Shown here one piece after another: positions 5,631 to 10,865 of a stretch of 10,865 nt of DNA (its first letter is position 1; every line of letters begins with the position of its first letter). Where the stretch lies: positions 1 through 10,865 of the forward strand of contig CAIYWM010000144.1 in NCBI GenBank assembly GCA_903929895.1. The letters run 5' to 3'. The notes beneath the pieces were generated by a model. That model saw only the letters and a program-made list of their open reading frames with translations, had not been told where the DNA came from and did no database searches. A program made the position numbers and the translations under genes. The DNA comes from an uncultured Alphaproteobacteria bacterium (GTDB lineage Bacteria; Pseudomonadota; Alphaproteobacteria; Reyranellales; Reyranellaceae).

Positions 5631-6614
5631 TCAGGGCACCAGGACCGCCGCGCCCTGGAAGGCGCCCGAACGCAGATCGGAAATGGCCTGGTTGGCAGAC
5701 GCCAGCGGGTAGACGGTCGTCGTCGTCCTCACCGGCACCATCGGCGCCAGCGCGAGGAACTCCCGCGCATCCTCGCGCGTGAGGTTGGCGACCGAGAGAA
5801 GCTGGCGCTCCTCCCAGAGCAGCCTGTAGGGAAACGAGGGTATGTCGCTCATGTGGATACCGCCACAGACGACGCGCCCGCCCTTTCGAACGACCTTCAG
5901 CGCCGCCGGCACGAGGTCGCCGACCGGCGCGAACAGGATGGCCGCGTCGAGGGGATGCGGCGGAACTTCGTTGGAGCTGCCGGCCCAGATTGTGCCCAGC
6001 GAGCGAGCATGCGCCTGCGCCGCGCAATCCCCGGGCCTGGTGAAGGCATAAACCTCCCGCCCCTGCCATCGGCATACCTGGGCGATGATGTGGGCGGCAG
6101 CGCCGAAGCCATAGAGGCCGATCCGGTGCGCGTCGCCGCAGAGCTTGAGTGACCGCCAGCCGATCAGTCCGGCACACAGCAGCGGCGCCGCGGCCACCGG
6201 GTCGTCGAAGCCCTTCAACGCGAACGAGAAGTCCGAACTGGCCACGACGTGGCTCGCGAACCCGCCATCCCGGGTGAGGCCGGTGAAGACCGGTCGGTCG
6301 CACAGATTCTCCCTGTCCGCCGCACAGTATGGACAACAGCCGCATGTCCCGCCGAGCCACGGTACTCCGACGCGCGTGCCCAGGCGAGCGGTCGGCACGC
6401 CCGTCCCCACCGCTTCGACGATCCCGACGATCTCATGACCGGGAACGATCGGATGTGGGATTCCCGGAAGATCGCCGTCGAGGATGTGGACGTCGGTGCG
6501 GCATACGCCGCACGCCTCGACCCTGATGAGCAGGTCGCCGGGGCCTGGCCGTGGGTCGGGCCGCTCCTCGAGCTGGAGCATCCCGCCGGGGGAAGAGAGA
6601 ACCATGGCCTTCAA
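5631..6614 (-). CDS. Zinc-dependent alcohol dehydrogenase (MDR superfamily)
   Basis: A 327-residue medium-chain dehydrogenase that should interconvert an alcohol and an aldehyde with NAD(P). The GroES-like part carries the catalytic zinc ligands Cys38 (ACGVCRTDVH) and His60 with Glu61 (PGHEIVG), and Cys147 as the probable third ligand. The structural zinc lobe has Cys91, Cys94, Cys97 and Cys105 with the usual +3, +6, +14 spacing. The nucleotide loop is GLYGFGAAAH at 166-175. An arginine after the second Rossmann strand (AFTRPG) hints at NADP, weakly. The likely start is TTG at 6614, which has GAGGGAG seven bases upstream and gives the family's usual MKAMVL opening. The ATG at 6605 would drop three residues. 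A perfect FixK/FNR-type palindrome lies upstream. In an oxygen-limited cell it could dispose of reducing power, but the substrate is unknown. Confidence 0.93.
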   Translation of the reverse strand: MKAMVLSSPGGMLQLEERPDPRPGPGDLLIRVEACGVCRTDVHILDGDLPGIPHPIVPGHEIVGIVEAVGTGVPTARLGTRVGVPWLGGTCGCCPYCAADRENLCDRPVFTGLTRDGGFASHVVASSDFSFALKGFDDPVAAAPLLCAGLIGWRSLKLCGDAHRIGLYGFGAAAHIIAQVCRWQGREVYAFTRPGDCAAQAHARSLGTIWAGSSNEVPPHPLDAAILFAPVGDLVPAALKVVRKGGRVVCGGIHMSDIPSFPYRLLWEERQLLSVANLTREDAREFLALAPMVPVRTTTTVYPLASANQAISDLRSGAFQGAAVLVP

Positions 6615-6621
6615 GGAAGGA

Positions 6622-6628
6622 CTCCCTC
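6622..6628 (-). promoter_or_regulatory. Ribosome binding site that favours a TTG start for the alcohol dehydrogenase
   Basis: On the minus strand GAGGGAG lies seven bases before the TTG at 6614-6612 but sixteen before the first ATG at 6605-6603. The spacing decides for TTG. Confidence 0.6.
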
Positions 6629-6701
6629 TTCCTTCGGAGTGACGGCCCTCAAGCCGCCTTTCGTTGCAGGTCCCTGATACCGGCGTCCGCGCCGTGGCGA
6701 C

Positions 6702-6715
6702 TTGATCAGGATCAA
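6702..6715 (-). promoter_or_regulatory. Perfect FixK/FNR-type operator upstream of the alcohol dehydrogenase
   Basis: The site reads TTGATCAGGATCAA, matching TTGAT-N4-ATCAA exactly. Its centre at 6708.5 is 94.5 bases from the TTG start at 6614. Placement at -41.5 predicts a transcript start near 6667, and the minus-strand hexamer TATCAG at 6674-6679 sits where the -10 should be, matching TATAAT at four of six positions. It is the best of the four sites in the window and probably drives the dehydrogenase and the CBS-BON gene behind it. Confidence 0.8.
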
Positions 6716-6732
6716 TCCATGCTCTCGCCGCC

Positions 6733-6748
6733 CGCCGTCACGACGGCG
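6733..6748. repeat. GC-rich palindrome downstream of the monooxygenase operon
   Basis: CGCCGT-CACG-ACGGCG forms a perfect stem of six pairs with a four-base loop. An alternative pairing uses CTCGCCG at 6724 with CGGCGAG ending at 6750. It lies about 90 bases past the monooxygenase stop (minus strand) and just upstream of the operator at 6702-6715. It could end the monooxygenase operon before the adh promoter, but no T-tract follows. Confidence 0.3.
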
Positions 6749-6838
6749 AGCCCCACACCGGGCGACACGGCGGCCGCCCCTAAACCCCGGATGGAAGAAT
6801 TTCTTGTCGAGCGCGACGTCGCCCGGCCGAGCCAGGTC

Positions 6839-8143
6839 TCAGAACTCCAGCAGGTTGTCCCGCAGGTGCTTGTGTGCGTACTGCTTGCGCGTCACGCCGC
6901 GGCGCTGCAGTTCCGGCACCAGACCGTCGCAGACTTCCATGATGTAGCGGCGGTCGAAGTAGCTGTTGAAGATCAGGAAGCCGTCGCCGCCCACCTCCTG
7001 CATGATCTCCGCCATCAGGCCGGCGACATAGTCGGGCGTGCCGGTGAAGTCGATGCCGCCCTTGCGCGAATAGCTCTGCAGGATCGAGCGCGGCGTCTTG
7101 CCGATCCATTTGGCGAGCGACGACTGGTGGCCGTTGGTCGTGAGATGCGACGGCAGCGGCTGGTCGAGATCGAACTTCGAGAAATCGATGCCGGTCAGAC
7201 GCGACATGCCCGACAGATGGAGGTCGAGATGCTTCTCGGCCTCGGCGGCTTCCATCCGTGCGCGGTCGCGCGCCGCCTCCATGCTGACGTCGATGATCGG
7301 ATGGGCCAGGAACAGCACCTTGATGTCGTCGGGATTGCGGCCGTGTTCGAGCGCCTGCTTCCGGACCTTGTCGCGATAGGCCTTCATGCTTTCGATGCTG
7401 CCGCCGCCCTCTGTGATGATGGTGTCGGCCCAGCGCGACGCAAACTGCTGGCCGCGCGGCGAACCGCCGGCCTGGCAGATCGGAACGCGCCCCTGCGGCG
7501 AGCGCGGTGCGTTGATCGGCCCGCGCACTTTGAAGTACTTGCCCTCGTGGTTGATGGGATGGACCTTCGAGCCGTCGGCGAACATCGGCTTCTCGCGGTC
7601 GAGCACGACCGCATCGGGCTCCCACGCCTCCCACAGCTTCGTCACGACGTCGGCGAACTCGTCGGCCACATCGTAGCGCTCGTCGTGCGGCCGGTGCTTC
7701 TCATGGCCGTAGTTCTGCGCCGCGCCGTCGTTGCTGCCGGTCACGCAGTTCCATCCGATGCGGCCCTCGGTCGTATGGTCGAGCGAGTTGACCAGTCGCG
7801 CCAGCAGGTAGGGCGGATACTCGGAGATGGAGAGCGTCGGCACGATGCCGACCGTCTTGGTCGCCATGGCGAGATACGGCACCAGCACCGCCGGATCGAG
7901 CTTGGGCGCACTCGCCGCGTACTGCAGATACGAATTGTGCGAGCCCTGGTAGGTGTAGGGCACGTTCGAGGAATCCTCGATGATCATGTAGTCGAAGCAG
8001 GCCCGGTCCATGCCCTTCGCCAGATCGACGAAGATGTCCGGCATCATCCAGCGATTGAGGTCGCTGCCGGGAAATTCGCTGCGCCAGCTCTTCGGGCCAT
8101 AGCCCTGCGACAGGAACCACGCCAGATGGAACGGCTTCTTCAT
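6839..8143 (-). CDS. LLM-class FMN-dependent monooxygenase, NtaA/DmoA family
   Basis: A 434-residue flavin monooxygenase of the bacterial-luciferase fold, close to the usual 430-450. It would use reduced FMN from a separate reductase, together with oxygen, to hydroxylate or cleave a small organic substrate. Characteristic blocks are the opening FHLAWFLSQGYGPKSWR, the segment DYMIIEDSS at 51-59, the flavin-site block GRIGWNCVTGSNDGAAQNYG at 127-146, RYDVADEFADVVTKLWEAW at 156-174 and PICQAGGSPRGQQFA at 221-235. This is the family of nitrilotriacetate, dimethylsulfide and dibenzothiophene-sulfone monooxygenases; the substrate here is not evident. The ATG at 8143 has GAGG eight bases upstream, inside the end of the regulator gene, whose TAG is only two bases away. 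This tight junction points to translational coupling. It is the last gene of the transporter-regulator operon. Confidence 0.93.
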   Translation of the reverse strand: MKKPFHLAWFLSQGYGPKSWRSEFPGSDLNRWMMPDIFVDLAKGMDRACFDYMIIEDSSNVPYTYQGSHNSYLQYAASAPKLDPAVLVPYLAMATKTVGIVPTLSISEYPPYLLARLVNSLDHTTEGRIGWNCVTGSNDGAAQNYGHEKHRPHDERYDVADEFADVVTKLWEAWEPDAVVLDREKPMFADGSKVHPINHEGKYFKVRGPINAPRSPQGRVPICQAGGSPRGQQFASRWADTIITEGGGSIESMKAYRDKVRKQALEHGRNPDDIKVLFLAHPIIDVSMEAARDRARMEAAEAEKHLDLHLSGMSRLTGIDFSKFDLDQPLPSHLTTNGHQSSLAKWIGKTPRSILQSYSRKGGIDFTGTPDYVAGLMAEIMQEVGGDGFLIFNSYFDRRYIMEVCDGLVPELQRRGVTRKQYAHKHLRDNLLEF

Positions 8144-8145
8144 GA

Positions 8146-8958
8146 CTAAGACCTCACGCTGCGATGATTGGGGGTCGCCGCGGCCGGACCCGCCGGCATC
8201 GGACGCGCCAGATCGACCTGCTGGCGATGGCGGAAGAGTTCGATCCTGGGGACGAAGCGATCGGAGCGGACGTAGAGGTCCGAGTAGTAGATCGCCACGC
8301 CCTCGACATCGAAGTAGGTGCGCTGGAGCAGCAACAGGGGTGCGCCGGACTCGACCTTCAGACGCTTGGCGATTTCCGCGTCGGCGGCAATCGCCGAGGA
8401 AGCCTGCTGCACGCGAAAGGCCTGCACGCCGCAGTATTTCTCGATCAACGGAATGACCTGCGCCGATCGCATCTGTTCGGCGATGTCGGCCGGCAGTCGC
8501 TCCGCCAGCCCGGGCGGCAGGTAGGCCTTGCAGAAGGCGATCGGTCCGGTCGGCCGCACGCGGCTCCATGAAATGCGCAAGATGCCCCGACTCGACGGCG
8601 CCTGGAGCAGTGCTGCCACCCGATCGTCGCCATGCTGCGGCAAGCGGTCGATGCCGTGCAGCTCGAAGCGCGCGTCGGGGTCGTGAATCCTGAGATCCTC
8701 CAACGCGCGCGCGCTCCAGTCGCGGCTCTCGGGCTCGCTTTCCAGCACGAAGGTGCCACGGCCGGGGAAACGACGCGCCAGCTTGCGCGACACCAGCTCC
8801 TCCACCGCCGAACGGGCGGTGTGACGGCTGACGCCGAACTCGGCCATCAGTTCGGCATCGGTCGGCAGTTGTGAGCCCAGCCTGTAGGCGCCGGTTGCGA
8901 TGCGCTCGCTCAGCACCTGGTAAATCCTGTAGTAGGCCGGAACCGGATCTCGACGCAT
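8146..8958 (-). CDS. GntR-family transcriptional regulator with UTRA domain (HutC subfamily)
   Basis: A 270-residue regulator. Residues 7-72 are a GntR winged helix: YYRIYQVLSERIATGAYRLGSQLPTDAELMAEFGVSRHTARSAVEEL (given here as its two parts YYRIYQVLSERI and SQLPTDAELMAEFGVSRHTA), ending in the wing RRFPGRGTFV. Residues about 95-245 fit the UTRA ligand-binding fold, with ILRISWSRV, PIAFCKAYLPP, LLLLQRTYFDVEGVAIYYSDLYVRSD and a final RIEL strand. It probably senses the transported compound or a product and controls this operon. The last 25 residues are a proline/alanine-rich tail. The ATG at 8958 has AAGGAG five bases upstream. An ATG at 8971 is in another frame. It begins 22 bases after the DppC-like gene and its stop is two bases from the monooxygenase start. 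Confidence 0.93.
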   Translation of the reverse strand: MRRDPVPAYYRIYQVLSERIATGAYRLGSQLPTDAELMAEFGVSRHTARSAVEELVSRKLARRFPGRGTFVLESEPESRDWSARALEDLRIHDPDARFELHGIDRLPQHGDDRVAALLQAPSSRGILRISWSRVRPTGPIAFCKAYLPPGLAERLPADIAEQMRSAQVIPLIEKYCGVQAFRVQQASSAIAADAEIAKRLKVESGAPLLLLQRTYFDVEGVAIYYSDLYVRSDRFVPRIELFRHRQQVDLARPMPAGPAAATPNHRSVRS

Positions 8959-8980
8959 TCCCTCTCCTTCATTTTTTCTT

Positions 8981-9823
8981 TCATCGCCGGTCCGCGCGCC
9001 GGGGGTCCAGCGTCTCGCGCAAACCGTTGCCCAGCAGGTTCACGCCCAGCACGAGCAGCACGATGGCGATACCGGCGAGGTTCGCAATCCAGGGAGCGAC
9101 CAGCAGCCGGTCGCGGCCTTCCGCCAGAATGTTACCCCAGGTCGCCGTCGGCGGCGGCAGGCCGAGGCCGAGAAAGCTCAGTGCCGTCTCCTGCAGGATG
9201 AGCTGGCCCACCTGCAGGGTGGCGATCACCGTCAGCACCGGCGACATCTGCGGCAGGATGTGCCGCCACATCACGTAACGCCCTCCCGCGCCCGAAGCCA
9301 CCGCCGCCTCGACGAACGGCCTCTCGCGCAGCGAGCGCGTGAGGTTGAAGGCCACGCGCGTGTAACTCTCCCAGCCGGCGAACCCAAGTACCAGCACCAG
9401 CACGACGACGCCGCCACCGAACACCGCGACCACCACGATCGCCAGCAGGATCTCGGGGATCGCCTGGTAGCCGTCTGCGAAGCGCATGATGACCTGCTCG
9501 GTGCGACCGCCAACATAGCCAGCGACCAGACCCAGCGTCGTGCCGAAGGACAGCGCCACCAGCATCGCCATCAGGCCCACGGCGATGGAGAGCCGCGAGC
9601 CGTAGATCAGGCGCGACAGCAGATCGCGGCCGAAATTGTCGGTGCCCAGCGGGTAGGTCCAACTTCCCTTCGCTTCCCAGACCGGCGGGCGCAGCCGCAG
9701 CATCAGGTTCTGCGCATAGGGATCGTGCGGCGCCAGCAGGGGCGCGAAGACCGCCAGCACGCACATGCCCAGCACCAGCACGATGCCAATCTGGATCTTC
9801 AGGCGCGGGCCGAACCACTTCAT
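8981..9823 (-). CDS. ABC transporter permease, DppC/OppC type
   Basis: A 280-residue inner-membrane permease of the peptide/opine/nickel importer class. A first membrane helix lies at about 11-32, followed by the DppC-type region PLLAPHDPYAQN and YPLGTDNFGRDLLSRLIYGSR at 58-77 (PLGTDNFGRD being the signature). The remaining helices are at about 79-103, 122-152, 196-222 and 247-268. The coupling (EAA) loop reads VEAAVASGAG followed by HILPQMSP, at 171-195. I start at the ATG at 9823, four bases after the DppB stop; the in-frame extension to 9874 lies inside dppB and gives a non-family N-terminus. It pairs with the DppB-like protein to form the channel. The substrate cannot be told from permeases. 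Confidence 0.94.
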   Translation of the reverse strand: MKWFGPRLKIQIGIVLVLGMCVLAVFAPLLAPHDPYAQNLMLRLRPPVWEAKGSWTYPLGTDNFGRDLLSRLIYGSRLSIAVGLMAMLVALSFGTTLGLVAGYVGGRTEQVIMRFADGYQAIPEILLAIVVVAVFGGGVVVLVLVLGFAGWESYTRVAFNLTRSLRERPFVEAAVASGAGGRYVMWRHILPQMSPVLTVIATLQVGQLILQETALSFLGLGLPPPTATWGNILAEGRDRLLVAPWIANLAGIAIVLLVLGVNLLGNGLRETLDPRRADRR

Positions 9824-9827
9824 TGCA

Positions 9828-10742
9828 TCACCGCAGCCGGTTACGCGGGTCGATGGCGGCCTGCACCAGATCAACCAGCAGGTTGGCCGTCACGATGGTG
9901 ACGGCGACGATGAACACCGCGGCGATCACGATCGGGACATCGCGCTGGAAGATGGCGCTCACCATCAACCGGCCGACGCCCGGCCAGGCGAAGATCGATT
10001 CGGTCACCACCGCACCGCCCATCAGGCGGCCGAGCTGCAGTCCTACCAGGCTCACCACCGGATTGAGGGCATTGGGCAGGATGTGCCGCCACAGCGCCCG
10101 CGCGGGACCCGCGCCACGGGCACGCGCGGTGACGACGAACTGCTCGCGCGCCGTCTCAAGCACGCTCACCCGCGTCACCAGGATGAAGTTGGGCACCAGG
10201 AAAGTGGCCAGCGTCACCACCGGCAGAACCATGTGCTCCCAGCCGCCCTGCCCCGAGGTCGGCAGCCACTGCAGGTCGAGCGCGAAGAGCTGGATCAGCA
10301 GGATGCCCAGCCAGAAGCTCGGCATCGATTGCCCCACGACCGCCAGCACCGAGATGACGAAGTCGGGAACCTTGTCCTTCCACACCGCGCAGGCGACGCC
10401 GCCCAGCACGCCGAGCCCGATCGCCAGCAGCAGAGCGAGGGAGAGGAGCTGCAGCGTCGAGCCCAGCCGCTCGAGCACGATCTCCATGGCCGGCCGCTTG
10501 AACTGGATCGAGCTGCCGAAGTCACCCTGCAGCAGATCGACCACGAAGTAGCCGAACTGCACAGGCAGCGGCTTGTCGAGATGCAGCTCGGCCCGCAGCA
10601 CCGCCTCCTGCTCGGGTGTCGCATCGAGCCCGAGATAGATCGCCACCGGATCGCCGGTCAGTCTCAGGACGACGAAGACGAAGGCGATGACGAAGACAAG
10701 CGGGACCGGCACCAGCAGGAGGCGCCGCAGGAAGTAGCGCAT
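9828..10742 (-). CDS. ABC transporter permease, DppB/OppB type
   Basis: A 304-residue permease. It begins MRYFLRRLLLVPVPLVF with the first helix at about 9-28, then the extracytoplasmic segment with LHLDKPLPVQFGYFV and GDFGSSI typical of DppB. Further helices lie at about 97-120, 128-155, 170-192, 227-247 and 270-292. The coupling loop is TARARGAGPARALWRHILPNAL at 205-225 (written here in its parts TARARGAG and WRHILPNAL). The closing signature is TESIFAWPGVGRL at 247-259. The ATG at 10742 has AGGA seven bases upstream. The gene follows the binding-protein gene by 18 bases and is followed by the DppC-like gene after 4 bases, so all are in one operon. The usual length is 300-340 residues. Confidence 0.95.
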   Translation of the reverse strand: MRYFLRRLLLVPVPLVFVIAFVFVVLRLTGDPVAIYLGLDATPEQEAVLRAELHLDKPLPVQFGYFVVDLLQGDFGSSIQFKRPAMEIVLERLGSTLQLLSLALLLAIGLGVLGGVACAVWKDKVPDFVISVLAVVGQSMPSFWLGILLIQLFALDLQWLPTSGQGGWEHMVLPVVTLATFLVPNFILVTRVSVLETAREQFVVTARARGAGPARALWRHILPNALNPVVSLVGLQLGRLMGGAVVTESIFAWPGVGRLMVSAIFQRDVPIVIAAVFIVAVTIVTANLLVDLVQAAIDPRNRLR

Positions 10743-10760
10743 GTCAGATTCCTGCGGACA

Positions 10761-10865
10761 TCACGGCTTCACGCTCACCTTGTGAAGACGCAGGAGCGAA
10801 TCGCGGGAGGGCTGCCAGCCGGAGACCTTCTCGTTGCGGCCGGAAATGCGCGGCAGGCCGAGCAG
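10761..10865 (-). CDS. C-terminal end of a probable ABC substrate-binding protein (family 5), partial
   Basis: The last 34 codons of a minus-strand gene that continues past the right edge, ending in TGA at 10761-10763. The tail reads LPRISGRNEKVSGWQPS and ends LHKVSVKP. The mention of a short beta end after a GW-P-S pattern fits DppA/OppA-like binding proteins, and its position directly before dppB-like and dppC-like genes supports this. With so little sequence the identification rests mainly on context. Confidence 0.65.
   Translation of the reverse strand: MLGLPRISGRNEKVSGWQPSRDSLLRLHKVSVKP

Noticed and set aside
4837..6360. Minus-strand frame extending the CBS-BON gene to 507 codons
   Set aside because: The extension overlaps the alcohol dehydrogenase gene in another frame; the ATG at 5532 has a good ribosome binding site and the CBS domain starts there.
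6551..8149. Open plus-strand frame of 532 codons
   Set aside because: It is antisense to the flavin monooxygenase, rich in Arg, Ala, Val and Asp as such shadows are in GC-rich DNA, and shows no family motif.
8959..8980. Possible GntR operator in the gap before the regulator gene
   Set aside because: The 22 bases consist mainly of the ribosome binding site and an A/T-rich run, with no inverted repeat.

Overview
The window is GC-rich, with almost the whole length coding. The gene types, the FixK/FNR-type operator sites and the family resemblances suggest an alphaproteobacterium (Hyphomicrobiales or Rhodospirillales-like). That placement is inference; no rRNA or other marker gene is present. 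I see no tRNA, rRNA, CRISPR array, intact insertion sequence or origin.

Layout. (1) 1-1072, minus: 5' part of a biotin carboxylase-containing acyl-CoA/pyruvate-type carboxylase that runs off the left edge. (2) 1073-1735: a decayed stretch with a fragment of a ModA-like periplasmic binding protein interrupted by a stop codon, a short 22-bp-period tandem repeat and a hairpin built from the same core motif. (3) 1736-2482, minus: a KANL2/TEX30-type alpha/beta hydrolase. (4) 2643-6715: a probable low-oxygen stress cluster. It holds a universal stress protein (+), a divergent pair of exported proteins (one unrecognised, one with a YbaY-like domain), a CBS-CBS-BON protein (-) and a zinc alcohol dehydrogenase (-). 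(5) 6839-10865, minus: an operon reading substrate-binding protein (partial), DppB-like permease, DppC-like permease, GntR/UTRA regulator, and an NtaA/DmoA-type flavin monooxygenase. No transporter ATPase gene lies inside the window.

The most notable feature is regulatory. Four 14-bp sites of the form TTGA-N6-TCAA (two perfect in the half-sites read directly plus one fully palindromic, and two with one deviation from the ideal) sit upstream of usp, both exported-protein genes and the alcohol dehydrogenase. For usp and the unrecognised exported protein the site centre is exactly 64.5 nt from the start codon; for the others it is 73.5 and 94.5 nt. This fits CRP/FNR-family activation from about -41.5. 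The CBS-BON gene lies downstream of the dehydrogenase on the same strand and probably shares its promoter. The five genes therefore look like one anaerobiosis-responsive module that includes two secreted proteins of unknown role.

The right-hand operon looks like uptake plus oxidation of a small organic compound. A peptide/opine/nickel-class ABC importer supplies a substrate, an FMN-dependent monooxygenase attacks it, and the GntR/UTRA protein senses a ligand. The actual substrate cannot be read from the sequence.
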